Shown here piece by piece: positions 25,453 through 35,126 of a stretch of 44,569 bases of DNA. Location: NCBI GenBank assembly GCA_021793275.1, contig JAJYTC010000016.1, positions 1-44,569 of the forward strand, written 5' to 3'. This DNA comes from Deltaproteobacteria bacterium (GTDB lineage: Bacteria; Desulfobacterota; Syntrophobacteria; Syntrophobacterales; Syntrophobacteraceae). Positions within the stretch are counted from its first letter, which is position 1. Each line of letters starts with the position of its first letter. The translations under genes and the position numbers were made by a program. The notes under the pieces are model-generated. The model saw nothing but the letters and a program-made list of their open reading frames with translations. It searched no databases and was not told the origin of the DNA.

Positions 25453-25956
25453 TTACTCCTTCGCGTCGCACTTTTGGTCCGTCAGCCAGATCGGAGATGG
25501 ACCGAGTTTCCTGATTCTTTCGGTAAATTCCGTACAGATAGTGGCCCACCGGGGTCCCTCGGCCGCGGAAAGGTTGAACATCTCTATGCGTTCAGGACTG
25601 ATTCCCACCCTGGGAACAAGATCTTTAACGTATTGGATTCTCTTCTTGGCGTTCAGATTTCCTTCCAGGAAATGACATTGACCGGGAAGTCAGCCGGCCG
25701 CAAAAACGCCATCGACCCCACCCTCCAGGGCTCGAAGCACATAATAGGGATCTAATTTCCCCGTGCAGGGAAGCCGAATTATCTTCACGGTTGTCGGGTA
25801 GGACAGCCTCATCACGCCCGCGAGATCTGCCGCCGCAAAAGCGCAATAATGGCAGGCAAAGGCCAGAATATTGGGCTCCCAACCCGACGGAAGGGTCTCC
25901 TGCGGCCTTTCAATGTTAACTATTTCCTCGGCGGTCGCTACACCTTCTTGGGTCAT
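25453..25956 (-). CDS. mvhD: MvhD-type Fe-S subunit, selenoprotein (in-frame TGA = Sec89)
   Basis: The frame from ATG 25956 (GAGAGGATC site upstream) reads WEPNILAFACHYCAFAAADLAG, LSYPTTVKIIRLPCTGKLDP and GGVDGVFAAG, then TGA at 25690-25692. It continues in frame with LPGQCHFLEGNLNAKKRIQY to TAA at 25453, giving 167 residues. In relatives the residue is Cys in GC-x-PG-x-CH, a cluster ligand site, and VhuD-type homologues in Methanococcus use selenocysteine there. A perfect hairpin (ATTTCC-TGGAA-GGAAAT) follows 20-36 nt after the TGA, where bacterial SECIS elements sit. MvhD carries a [2Fe-2S] cluster and passes electrons to HdrA. Gene order and spacing tie it to the Hdr/Met complex. Confidence 0.9.
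25657..25673 (-). promoter_or_regulatory. Bacterial SECIS-like hairpin in mvhD
   Basis: A perfect six-base stem with a five-base TGGAA loop starts 20 nt after the UGA and has a G among the first two loop bases, meeting the loose bacterial SECIS pattern. It overlaps the coding sequence, as bacterial SECIS elements do. Confidence 0.6.
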
Positions 25957-25993
25957 CAGACGATCCTCTCTTAGAAAAATACTCCCTGCTCGC

Positions 25994-28900
25994 TTAACCT
26001 AATGCCGTCAGGGCGTCAATCATGGGCAAGATTTGATCATCGCGGAAGCAGTTTACCTGAAAGGCCTTAGCCGGACAGGCGCTTGCGCAGATGCCGCATC
26101 CCATGCATTTAACCTCATTGTGACTGATTTTACCGTCCTCGTCGATATATGGCGAATCGAACGGACATAGCCTCAGGCAGGTCAGACACGACATGCATAT
26201 CTGCCGGTTGTGCTTGGAGACAATGCCTGAAATTCCAAGGTGATCGCGGGAAAGGACGCTGCCCGCGCGGCCGGCGGCGGCCAATGCCTGGGCTATGGTT
26301 TCATCCAAATTTTTCGGCGCATGCGCCAACCCGCACAGGAAGATTCCTTCGGAGGGGAAGTCAACCGGACGCAGTTTGACGTGAGCCTCCAGAAAGTAAC
26401 CATCCTGATTCAAAGTCAACTTATACATGCGAGCGATGTTTTCGGCATCGCTGCGGGGCCTTAAACCGGCGCTCAACACCAAATAGTCGGTCTCGAAGAT
26501 AACCTCGTCGTTGAGCATGCTGTCGAAGGCTTTGATCTGGATTTTCTGTCCCGTCGCCACAACCTGGGGTTTGTTCTCCGGTTCGTAGCGCATGAAGATG
26601 ACCCCCAGCTCCCTGGCTTTCTTGTAGTGAAGCTCTCTTAAGCCGTAGGTCCGGATGTCCCGGTAGAGGATGACGACCGGGCTGTTGGGGTCTCGCTCCT
26701 TGATGGCAATGGCGTTTTTGACCGCATCCTGGCAACAGACCCTGGAGCAATAATTGTGCGGCTCTTCGCGCGATCCAACGCACTGGATCATTGCGTAGCT
26801 CTCGCCGGGACGCACGCGGCCCTCATCGATGCGATGCTCGAGTTCCCTCTGAGTCAGTACCCGGTCACTTTGGCCGTAGAGATACTCGGTCGGGCGATAT
26901 TCTTCCCCACCAATGGCGACGACAATCACACCGTGTTCGAATTGCGTTCCATCGGAGAGCGTCGTCTTGAAATTGCCGACAAAACCCTCCGTGCTCTTGA
27001 CTTCGACGCCGGTGCTGACAGTGATCCGGGGATGTGCCTGGACTGCTGCGATCCGCTCTTTTAAAAAGGCCTGCACATCGCTTGTGCCGGCAGTATTGCG
27101 CAGGTTTCCAACAAGACCTCCCAGCGAATGCTCTTTTTCCACCACATGTGTATCATAGCCTTGATCGGCGATGGCAAGGGCCGTTGTCAATCCCGCAATA
27201 CCGCCCCCGATCACGAGTGCAGCGGGCGTCACCCCGACCGATTCCGCATGGACCGGGTCAAGATTTCTGACTTTGGCCAGGTTCATCTTGACGATCTTTA
27301 TGGCTTTGGCCGTCGCTTCTCCGTTGTTTCCCATGTGGCACCAGGAACACTGTTCCCGAATGTCTGCCAGTTCGAAGAGGTACTTATTAAGACCAGCGTC
27401 CCGGATGGTCGCCTGAAAAAGAGGCGTATGGGTCCTGGGTGTACAGGAGGCCACAAGCACCCGGTTGAGATTTTTCTCTTCGATAAGGGCCTTCAATTTC
27501 TCCTGATTGTCCTGCGAGCACGCATAGAGAACGGTCTCCGCATGGGCCACGCCGGGGATGTCCTTGCACGCTTCAACGACGCCCGCCACGTCGACGGTCT
27601 GAGCGATATTGACGCCACAGTGACAGACAAACAGGCCTATTCGGGGTTGTTCTCCCGACACATCGCGCTCCGGAGGCACCTCCCTGACCACTGTCTCGGT
27701 CCCTCGGGCTTCTGCTAAAAAGGCCATTACTTTGCCTGCCACGGCGCTTCCCTGGATAACGGTTTCGGGTATATCCTTGGGACCCTGGTAGATACCGGTG
27801 ACGTAAACGCCGGGTTGAGAAGACTCCACGGGCGAAGCTTCCGTTGTCTTCGGAAACATAAGGTCGGTAGTGCGGATGCCGAAGGTCCCGGCCAATGCCG
27901 CGGCATCGGGGTGGGGCTGCAGTCCGATGGAGAGCACCACCATGTCGAAGACTTCCTCCACCACCACCTGGTCGTCCCCGGAGTATCGGAGAATAAGATT
28001 TCCCGTCCCGGGTTCTTCCTTTACAGCCGAAACCATGGCGCGACGGTAAGTGAGCCCGTAATTATCCCGGCCCCTTGCCGCGTACTTATCGAAATCCTTC
28101 CCGTAGCTCCTCATCTCCATATAGAAGATAGTGGGTTCCACATTATTATCGTGCTCCCTGGCGATGATCGACTGCTTCGTCGCGTACATGCAGCACACCG
28201 AGGAGCACCAGGGATTTGCGTTGTGGGAATCGCGGGAACCGACGCACTGGATCCAGGCGATCTTGCGCGGGTGTTTTCCGTCTCCCGGACGCTGAATGAC
28301 TCCCTTGTAAGGCCCCGAGGCGGAGAGGATGCGTTCGAACTGAAGGGAAGTCACAACATTGGGCCAGCGACCATAGCCCAGCTCGCCCCGCCGTCCCGCA
28401 TCGTAGGGTTTGAGGCCTGGCGAGAGGATGATCGCGCCCACGTTCAGTTCAAGCTCTTCAGGCGGCTCTTCGTGATCGATGGCGTTTGCAAGGCATGCCT
28501 TGACACACTGGTAGCATTCGCAACACACACCGCAATTGAGACAACGCTCGGCTTCGGCCCTTACCTGTTCTTCGCTGAAGCCCAACTGCACTTCCTCGAA
28601 ATTCCCGGTGCGAGTCTCCGGCGCGAGGACAGGCATGCGGGCGCGCGGCTTTTTGTCAAAGCCTTCGGTCGAAACTTCCTTTACTGCATCCCACACCTTT
28701 TCGCGACCGGCGCTAAGATCCTCGCCGCGCAGATATCTGTCCATCGAAATCGCGGCCTGTTTGCCGGCCGCAATGGCTTCGATCACCGTGCTCGGCCCGC
28801 TTATCGCGTCGCCGCCGGCGAAAATATCGGCGTCGTGGGATTGCAGGGTCAGCGAGTCCACCATCATCGTGCCCCAGTCGGTCAACCGGCAGGCGCACTC

Positions 28901-30421
28901 TTCGGTGAGGCAGGCCCAATCGGACTCCTGACCGATGGCGGGAATAACCGCGTCCACTTCAATAACGAATTCGGAGCCCGGGACCGGTTCCGGACGTCTT
29001 CGTCCGCTCGCGTCGGGTTCTCCAAGCTGCATCTTCACGCACTCGATGGCTTTTACCCGGCCGTTTTCCCCGATGATCCGCGTCGGATTCGTGAGGGTCA
29101 TAATTTCGATGCCCTCTTCGCGGCATTCGTGAATCTCTTCCTCGTTGGCCGGCATTTCACTTTCGCTTCGCCGATAGATGATAAAGGGTTTGCTCGATCC
29201 GTTGCGAAGCGCGGTACGAACGGTATCCATCGCGACATTTCCGCCGCCGATGACGGCCACGCGATCTCCCAGCGGCACTGTTTTACCAAGATTGATATAG
29301 CGTAAATACTCCACACCGGAGACCACGCCCAGCATATCTTCCCCGCTCACTCCCAGCGACTTGCATTCCTGGGCCCCTATGCCCATGAAGAAGGCTTTAT
29401 ACCCCCGGGACCTCAACTGAGCGATCGTAACGTCTTTGCCGATATCAACGCCGGTTTTGAACTCTACGCCCATTTCCCGCATGACCTGGATTTCGGCTTC
29501 GATGATGTCCTTGGGCAGCCGGTAGGAGGGAATCCCGACGGTCAACATGCCTCCGAGCACCGGCAGCTTCTCGAAGACCGTCACCTGGTATCCTTCGATG
29601 GCAAGGTAATAGGCGCAGGATAATCCAGCCGGACCCGAACCGATAATTGCGATCTTGCCGTCGCGCTTTTCTTTGATTTTCGGGACAAACCTGGTTTCGG
29701 CCTTGAGGTCCTGGTCGGCAAGAAAGCGTTTGATGGAATCGATGGCGACCGGTTCATCGAACTTGCCCCGCATGCACCGGCTCTCGCACGGGTGGTGGCA
29801 GACCCTACCGCAGATTGCCGGTAGGGGGTTTTCTTCTTTAATCAGTTCGAGGGCCTCGCGATATCTGCCCTGCGCCGTAAGGGCTATATATCCCTGAACG
29901 GAGATGTGCGCCGGGCAGGTCGCTTTGCATGGGGAAACGCCGCGCTTTTCAACGGAATAAGCCCCGGGGACGGCCTGAGCGTACCGGCGGTATATCGCAC
30001 GGCGCTCGCTCAATCCCATATCGTATTCACTCTTGCGGGTAACCGGGCACACCCTGGCGCATTCACCGCAACCGGTACATTTGGATACATCGACGTAGCG
30101 GGGTTTTTGAAGGACCTTTACGGTGAAATTGCCCGGCTCGCCGGAAACTGACTGAACTTCCGACATACTCAAAATATCGACGTTGAGGTGCCGACCGACC
30201 TCGACCAGTTTGGGCGAAATCATGCACATGGCACAGTCACCGGTGGGGAAGGTCTTATCGAGCTGCGACATCAAGCCGCCGATGGACGCTTCCTTTGTCA
30301 CCATATGCACTTTGAAGCCGCTCTCGGCCAAATCGAGGGCCGCCTGAATGCCCCCGATGCCGGCGCCGACTATCAGCACCGACCCATGCTTCCGACTGCC
30401 CGCAGAGGATGGCTCATTCAT
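25994..30421 (-). CDS. hdrA: HdrA/GltD/HdrA fusion: heterodisulfide reductase subunit A-like electron-bifurcating flavoprotein
   Basis: At 1475 residues this is more than twice the usual HdrA. Order of domains: HdrA FAD motif VLIVGAGIGGIQAALDL (15-31); Fe-S CTGCGECARVCP (115-126); GltD-type Fe-S region CKATCP and CGRVCHHPCESRC (165-216); GltD Rossmann motifs IAIIGSGPAGLSCA (257-270) and VAVIGGGNVAMDT (388-400) with FAGGDAISGPSTVIEA (534-549); ferredoxin CLNCGVCCECYQCVKAC (627-643); HdrA core WIQCVGSRDS and CSSVCCMYATK (723-749); a second HdrA copy with VIGGGIAGLTTALAIA (1070-1085), IQCVGSREE and YCSRVCCQDAVK (1212-1235); and two C-terminal ferredoxin motifs (1409-1450). It should bifurcate electrons using flavin, with the GltD-like part binding NAD(P)H. 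Its start overlaps hdrB by eight bases. Confidence 0.93.
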   Translation of the reverse strand: MNEPSSAGSRKHGSVLIVGAGIGGIQAALDLAESGFKVHMVTKEASIGGLMSQLDKTFPTGDCAMCMISPKLVEVGRHLNVDILSMSEVQSVSGEPGNFTVKVLQKPRYVDVSKCTGCGECARVCPVTRKSEYDMGLSERRAIYRRYAQAVPGAYSVEKRGVSPCKATCPAHISVQGYIALTAQGRYREALELIKEENPLPAICGRVCHHPCESRCMRGKFDEPVAIDSIKRFLADQDLKAETRFVPKIKEKRDGKIAIIGSGPAGLSCAYYLAIEGYQVTVFEKLPVLGGMLTVGIPSYRLPKDIIEAEIQVMREMGVEFKTGVDIGKDVTIAQLRSRGYKAFFMGIGAQECKSLGVSGEDMLGVVSGVEYLRYINLGKTVPLGDRVAVIGGGNVAMDTVRTALRNGSSKPFIIYRRSESEMPANEEEIHECREEGIEIMTLTNPTRIIGENGRVKAIECVKMQLGEPDASGRRRPEPVPGSEFVIEVDAVIPAIGQESDWACLTEECACRLTDWGTMMVDSLTLQSHDADIFAGGDAISGPSTVIEAIAAGKQAAISMDRYLRGEDLSAGREKVWDAVKEVSTEGFDKKPRARMPVLAPETRTGNFEEVQLGFSEEQVRAEAERCLNCGVCCECYQCVKACLANAIDHEEPPEELELNVGAIILSPGLKPYDAGRRGELGYGRWPNVVTSLQFERILSASGPYKGVIQRPGDGKHPRKIAWIQCVGSRDSHNANPWCSSVCCMYATKQSIIAREHDNNVEPTIFYMEMRSYGKDFDKYAARGRDNYGLTYRRAMVSAVKEEPGTGNLILRYSGDDQVVVEEVFDMVVLSIGLQPHPDAAALAGTFGIRTTDLMFPKTTEASPVESSQPGVYVTGIYQGPKDIPETVIQGSAVAGKVMAFLAEARGTETVVREVPPERDVSGEQPRIGLFVCHCGVNIAQTVDVAGVVEACKDIPGVAHAETVLYACSQDNQEKLKALIEEKNLNRVLVASCTPRTHTPLFQATIRDAGLNKYLFELADIREQCSWCHMGNNGEATAKAIKIVKMNLAKVRNLDPVHAESVGVTPAALVIGGGIAGLTTALAIADQGYDTHVVEKEHSLGGLVGNLRNTAGTSDVQAFLKERIAAVQAHPRITVSTGVEVKSTEGFVGNFKTTLSDGTQFEHGVIVVAIGGEEYRPTEYLYGQSDRVLTQRELEHRIDEGRVRPGESYAMIQCVGSREEPHNYCSRVCCQDAVKNAIAIKERDPNSPVVILYRDIRTYGLRELHYKKARELGVIFMRYEPENKPQVVATGQKIQIKAFDSMLNDEVIFETDYLVLSAGLRPRSDAENIARMYKLTLNQDGYFLEAHVKLRPVDFPSEGIFLCGLAHAPKNLDETIAQALAAAGRAGSVLSRDHLGISGIVSKHNRQICMSCLTCLRLCPFDSPYIDEDGKISHNEVKCMGCGICASACPAKAFQVNCFRDDQILPMIDALTALG

Positions 30422-31292
30422 AGAGGTTCAACTCCTTTAACAACGTCGTAGAGTCCGCGAAATGCTGATCGAGCCCCAACTCCCCGGCCGGCATCCCAAA
30501 GGCGACCCCGAGCAGTTCGGTGATGAAATAAACGGGCAACTCCCTGTCGATGCCATAAATGGTTCCGATCTTTTTCTGAAAGGCGTCCAGATTGAGCTGA
30601 CACATGGGGCATGAGGTCACAAAACAATTGGCCTGCCGGGCAACCGCGTCTTTCATAATCCTGGACATAAGCTTGAAGGCTGTGTCTTTATCGTTTACAG
30701 CCGCCGAGGCCCCGCAGCATTCCGTCTTATAGCCCCAATCGAGAGGGCTTGCTCCCAAAGCCTTGAGGATGGTCTCCATGCCCTGCGGATTCTCCACATC
30801 ATCGGAGGCCGCCATGTCATAGGGAAAGCGAGTCAACATACATCCGTAATAGCAGGCCGCCTTCAGGCCTTCGAGCTTTTTGACGACATTTTTAGTCAAA
30901 TCTCCGGATTTTGCCGCAAACTGAATAGCCTCTAAAACGGTCAAAATTTTCGTCTTGCCGGTGATCTTGTCCGTCAGTTCCTCGTTGATCGTGTCCAAAA
31001 GGCTTTGGTCGGTCTGAAGAACTTTTTGCGCCGACAACAATCGGTTGTAGCAGCAGGAACACGGGACGACCATTCCGGAGTAGTCCGACGCATCGGCGAT
31101 TCCCAAATTGCGCGCCGGTAGAGCAACCGCCAAAAAATCGTCCGTCTTGCTCGCTGAGGTAGACCCACAGCAGTTCCAGTTATCCATCTCGTGCAGGTTG
31201 ATCCCAACGGCCGACAGCACCCGTTTACACTGCTCATCGTAAATCTCGGTGGATGCTTTCAGTGAGCAACCAGGGTAATATGCTAGCTCCAT
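30414..31292 (-). CDS. hdrB: Heterodisulfide reductase subunit B (HdrB)
   Basis: The 292-residue protein has two CCG domains, the sites of noncubane [4Fe-4S] clusters that bind and split disulfides in methanogens. Motifs are YYPGCSLKAS (6-15), WNCCGSTS, VVPCSCCYNRL in the first half and CYYGCMLTR, TECCGAS and SCPMCQLNLDAF in the second. In bacteria without CoM/CoB, HdrB-like subunits pass electrons to another acceptor. It sits four bases after hdrC and overlaps hdrA, so the three subunits are translated together. Confidence 0.95.
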   Translation of the reverse strand: MELAYYPGCSLKASTEIYDEQCKRVLSAVGINLHEMDNWNCCGSTSASKTDDFLAVALPARNLGIADASDYSGMVVPCSCCYNRLLSAQKVLQTDQSLLDTINEELTDKITGKTKILTVLEAIQFAAKSGDLTKNVVKKLEGLKAACYYGCMLTRFPYDMAASDDVENPQGMETILKALGASPLDWGYKTECCGASAAVNDKDTAFKLMSRIMKDAVARQANCFVTSCPMCQLNLDAFQKKIGTIYGIDRELPVYFITELLGVAFGMPAGELGLDQHFADSTTLLKELNLYE

Positions 31293-31295
31293 GCT

Positions 31296-31934
31296 TTACT
31301 CCTGCGACGCCGGGGACTTTGAGACGCTTCCGGCCCACGCCCTGCCTTTCCTCATTAGTCGCTTGAATTGGCGCCTGTTCTTAATCTTCTGGGGTAGAAA
31401 GTGTACTCTCCCCTTCCGCAACAAAACCAGTCCAAATCCAGCCTGGTCTTTCTGGTCCTGGATTATTCCCCTTAACCTGAGCCTCGCCAGCCCCCCCAGG
31501 GTATTCTTCATCGTATAACGCCCCATAAACGACAGTTCGTTCAACCTGCCGGCGCGCTTGGCGGCTGCGATAAAGCTGGAGTGAAACGCCGCCACTTTGG
31601 GAGACGACGGACGAATCCGATGCTCATGGGCCATTTTTTTCAAAGTGTCGACAACCCTGGCGGTCATGATGTCATTGGGACATCGCGTGCCGCAGGTGTA
31701 ACAAGAGACGCACTTCCAAATCAGAGGGTTATCGAGGGCCGCATCCCTTTTGCCCAAAACAATCATTCGAATCAGGCGATCGGGGGTCAGATAACCGGTC
31801 TGTTCACCGACCGGACAGCCGGATGCGCAACGCCGGCACTGGTAACAAGCACTGAGGTTTTGACCCGACCGGGCCATCACCTCTCCAGCCAGTGAGGAGG
31901 CTTTGTCCGATCCCAATTCCAGGACTGTCGCCAT
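31296..31934 (-). CDS. hdrC: Heterodisulfide reductase subunit C (HdrC)
   Basis: The roughly 212-residue protein has two ferredoxin motifs, CYQCRRCASGCP and CVSCYTCGTRCP, that wire HdrA to HdrB. The ATG at 31934 is chosen because AAGGAGT sits six bases upstream; an in-frame start at 32078 would add 48 residues unlike the family. It is the first gene of the operon. The hydrophilic, basic C-terminal region has no membrane helices, so the complex should be cytoplasmic. Confidence 0.93.
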   Translation of the reverse strand: MATVLELGSDKASSLAGEVMARSGQNLSACYQCRRCASGCPVGEQTGYLTPDRLIRMIVLGKRDAALDNPLIWKCVSCYTCGTRCPNDIMTARVVDTLKKMAHEHRIRPSSPKVAAFHSSFIAAAKRAGRLNELSFMGRYTMKNTLGGLARLRLRGIIQDQKDQAGFGLVLLRKGRVHFLPQKIKNRRQFKRLMRKGRAWAGSVSKSPASQE

Positions 31935-32796
31935 ATAGTTACTCCTTATTATTACAGAGGTGGTCCAGACAGCCGATATACGGCCACCACGAAAACTAAC
32001 CATTCCTGTGAGCCCGGTTCCTATGAATACGCCCGGCTTTGATATCCGCACCCGGCAAAGGGAGCGTCTCCGATCCAACGCAGGTCCATCTGTTTACGGT
32101 TGGTTGTTTGTCTAGCGGATCGTTCAGAAGTGGGCTTAGCCCGCCCGCGCTGCAACAGGTTGCATTTCGCGTCCAGGCTGTAGGATTTCCCTTGCAGATG
32201 TAGATAACCCTCTTAGACAGGTCTACCGCGCACTATGGCTCTCAAACAGTTCCTGATATTGAACACGACGGATTGATTCATCTCCGCGAGCTTTATCAGG
32301 AATCTCATCCAGGGTGGCCCGTCCGCCTCCTAGTTTGATCCGTGGTCGCGTGTGCCCAAGGTCGAAGCAGGCCCCCGAAGAGCACACCGGCACGAGTGTC
32401 GTGCGATATAACGACATCGACTAAACCCGCGCTTCTTTCAGTCCTTTTTGCTTCGTGAACTCCCTAACTTGCTCAGCACGCTTTCTCCCCCTTCGGGATT
32501 TTCTCGCATCTCCTGTCAGCTCGCCTGGTGGACCGCAAAAAAAACCATGAACCATCAGAAGAGCATTATCCATATCATCCACTCACTTTGCTTCCACATT
32601 CTCTACAAAATTGCTATAGTATAATAACCATTTTCATGATTATCAAATTAAATCTGGACGGTTTGTTTGGTCCCATCTCATTTTTGGATTCGATTATCTT
32701 TTTGCAGATAGCATGGCCCGTAAACGGTTCATCGGGGGTATAATGCACAGGGCGATGAGCCGCCGGATGTATTTGACCAAGAGTTGAAAGGAAGCC
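31935..32796. other. Intergenic region between the divergent hdr operon and tex
   Basis: This 862-bp gap should hold the hdr operon promoter (minus strand) and the tex promoter. A good -10 box TATAAT at 32620-32625 faces tex; its -35 is weak. A 64-codon minus-strand ORF at 32223-32417 has no recognisable relatives and is not called. The rest shows no clear genes or repeats. Confidence 0.4.
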
Positions 32797-35100
32797 ATGA
32801 ACCAGGATCATCTCGATTCCATTTCCCGTGAAATGGGTCTACAGCCATACCAGGTCCGAGCAACGGCCGCCCTGCTGGAAGAGGGCGCCACAGTGCCGTT
32901 TATCGCGAGGTACCGCAAGGAAGCAACCGGAACTCTCGACGAGACGCTCGTTGCGGCGATTCGCGACCGGCTCGCTCAGCTGGATGTGCTCGAAAAACGG
33001 AGAAGCGCCGTCCTGAAATCTCTTCGAGAACGGGAAAAGCTCACCGATCAGTTGGAAGAAAGTATACTTCTGGCGGCGACACTGGCGGAAATCGAAGATA
33101 TCTACCTGCCGTTTCGGCCCAAACGACGCACACGGGCGGCCATAGCCAGGGAGAAAGGGCTGGAGCAGTTGGCGCTGGCCCTGTTCGAACAGGACCCCGC
33201 GGTCGATCCGATGGAGCTTGCTCAGGGCTTTATCAGTCCCGAAAAGGAAGTGGTCTCGGCTGAAGACGCTCTATCCGGGGCACGGGACATCATCGCCGAA
33301 TGGGTAAATGAGAACGCCGATTCCCGTTTGAAGCTGCGGGCGTTTTTTTTCTCCAAAGGAATGCTGCGGTCCAGGGTCGTCCCCGGCAAGGAAGCGGAGG
33401 GGATTCAATATCGAGACTATTACGAGAAGGAGGAGCCCATCGCGGGAGCGCCGTCGCACAGGATACTGGCGGTCAGGCGGGGAGAAAAGGAAGGTTTTTT
33501 GACGGTACGCATCGAACCTCCCGAAAAAGAAGCCCTAGGTATACTGGAATCCGTTTTCGTCAAAAATGATTCGGCATCGTCGGTCCATGTGCGGACCGCG
33601 GTTCACGATGGCTATAAAAGGCTGCTTGGGCCTTCGCTCGAAACCGAGATCAAAAACGAATCCAAACTCCGCGCGGATAAAGAAGCCATCCAGGTCTTCG
33701 CGGACAATTTACGCCCTCTTCTGATGGCGCCTCCGCTTGGTTTTAAAAAAGTGATAGCGATAGATCCGGGCTTTCGCACCGGGTGCAAACTGGTCTGCCT
33801 CGACCCCCAGGGAAAGCTTATCCATACCGAAACGATTTACCCGCACACGGGGGCGGAAAGTTCCGAAAAGGCCGCAGAGCGGATTCGCGTTCTTGCCCGG
33901 GATTTTTCCACCGAGGCCATCGCCATTGGAAACGGCACTGCAGGCAGAGAAACCGAGTCATTTATCCGGAAGCTCGGGTTGCCGCAGGAAATCCAGGTGA
34001 TCATGGTCGATGAAAGCGGCGCCTCGATCTACTCCGCCTCGAATGTGGCGCGCGAAGAGTTTCCCGACTACGATCTGACCGTGCGCGGCGCAGTGTCGAT
34101 AGGAAGGCGGTTGATCGATCCCCTGGCCGAGCTGGTCAAAATCGATCCCAAATCCATTGGAGTAGGACAATACCAGCATGATGTGGATCAGGCCGAGTTG
34201 AAAAAGGGGCTTGACGATGTCGTTGTCAGTTGTGTCAACGCGGTTGGGGTCGAGGTCAATTCGGCCAGCCCCCAGCTCCTCTCTTATATCTCCGGCCTCG
34301 GGCCTCAGCTTGCCTCCAATATCGTTTCCCACCGGGAAGAAAACGGGCCGTTTCGCAAAAGGGATGAGTTGAAGAAAGTTGTCCGCCTTGGCGCCCGAGC
34401 CTTTGAGCAATCGGCTGGTTTTTTGCGCATCTCGGGCGGAGAAAACCCGCTGGATGCAAGCGCCGTTCATCCCGAATCCTACCCGATCGTCGAGAAAATG
34501 GCCGGGGACCTTGGCTGCTCGGTTGCCGACCTGATGCGGGAGGCCTCTTTCAGGGAAAAAATCGATCCCGCGCGATACGTAACGGAAAAGGCCGGTATTC
34601 CCACCCTTGTCGATATCTTGTCCGAACTGGCAAAACCGGGTAGAGATCCCCGCAAATCGTTCGAAGCATTTTCCTTTGCAGCGGGAGTCGAAAAGCTGAC
34701 CGACCTGCACCCCGGCATGAAACTGCCCGGAATAGTGACCAACGTGACCGCCTTCGGAGCTTTTGTCGATATTGGAGTTCACAGGGACGGTCTTGTCCAC
34801 GTCAGTGAACTCTCGGATAGATTCGTAAAGGATCCCCGGCAGGTGGTAAAGGTTCATCAAAAGGTATCGGTAACCATTCTCGAGGTGGATTTGGAAAGAG
34901 GGCGAGTATCGCTTTCCATGAAATCGGGGATTGCCGCGGCGGCCGGAACCGGAGAGGCCGATACAACGGACCGGCCGCCGGGAAGATCCGAGAAGGCAGC
35001 CCCTTCCGCGCCCGGGCCGCAGCGCGCCAAAACTCCGGTCGCCAACCGCAAAACCGCCTTCAACAATCCTTTTGAAAAAGCTTTTAAGAAACGGGATTGA
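32797..35100 (+). CDS. tex: Tex-family RNA-binding transcription accessory protein
   Basis: The 767-residue Tex protein binds nucleic acid and is linked to transcription elongation, toxin expression and stress tolerance. Domain order: N-terminal helical domain (VPFIARYRKEATGTLDE), YqgF-like RNase H fold (VIAIDPGFRTGCKLVCLD, about 325-430), helix-hairpin-helix repeats (LSYISGLGPQLASNIVSHREENG), and a C-terminal S1 domain (GMKLPGIVTNVTAFGAFVDIG through VSLSMKS). The tail beyond S1 is about 50 residues rich in Pro, Ala and Lys. The ATG has an AAAGGAAG site. It is a single gene. Confidence 0.95.
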   Translation: MNQDHLDSISREMGLQPYQVRATAALLEEGATVPFIARYRKEATGTLDETLVAAIRDRLAQLDVLEKRRSAVLKSLREREKLTDQLEESILLAATLAEIEDIYLPFRPKRRTRAAIAREKGLEQLALALFEQDPAVDPMELAQGFISPEKEVVSAEDALSGARDIIAEWVNENADSRLKLRAFFFSKGMLRSRVVPGKEAEGIQYRDYYEKEEPIAGAPSHRILAVRRGEKEGFLTVRIEPPEKEALGILESVFVKNDSASSVHVRTAVHDGYKRLLGPSLETEIKNESKLRADKEAIQVFADNLRPLLMAPPLGFKKVIAIDPGFRTGCKLVCLDPQGKLIHTETIYPHTGAESSEKAAERIRVLARDFSTEAIAIGNGTAGRETESFIRKLGLPQEIQVIMVDESGASIYSASNVAREEFPDYDLTVRGAVSIGRRLIDPLAELVKIDPKSIGVGQYQHDVDQAELKKGLDDVVVSCVNAVGVEVNSASPQLLSYISGLGPQLASNIVSHREENGPFRKRDELKKVVRLGARAFEQSAGFLRISGGENPLDASAVHPESYPIVEKMAGDLGCSVADLMREASFREKIDPARYVTEKAGIPTLVDILSELAKPGRDPRKSFEAFSFAAGVEKLTDLHPGMKLPGIVTNVTAFGAFVDIGVHRDGLVHVSELSDRFVKDPRQVVKVHQKVSVTILEVDLERGRVSLSMKSGIAAAAGTGEADTTDRPPGRSEKAAPSAPGPQRAKTPVANRKTAFNNPFEKAFKKRD

Positions 35101-35126
35101 TCAAAAGACCAAGGACTTTCCTGCCC

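Noticed and set aside
27815..29305. A 496-codon open frame on the plus strand
   Set aside because: It lies wholly opposite hdrA, has no recognisable domains, and its composition mirrors the complementary strand of a GC-rich gene; it is a shadow frame.
31948..32078. Upstream extension of hdrC to 32078
   Set aside because: The extra 48 residues do not resemble HdrC, and the ATG at 31934 has a clear AAGGAG site.
32223..32417. A 64-codon minus-strand ORF between hdrC and tex
   Set aside because: No ribosome binding site or recognisable family; kept only as a note in the intergenic entry.
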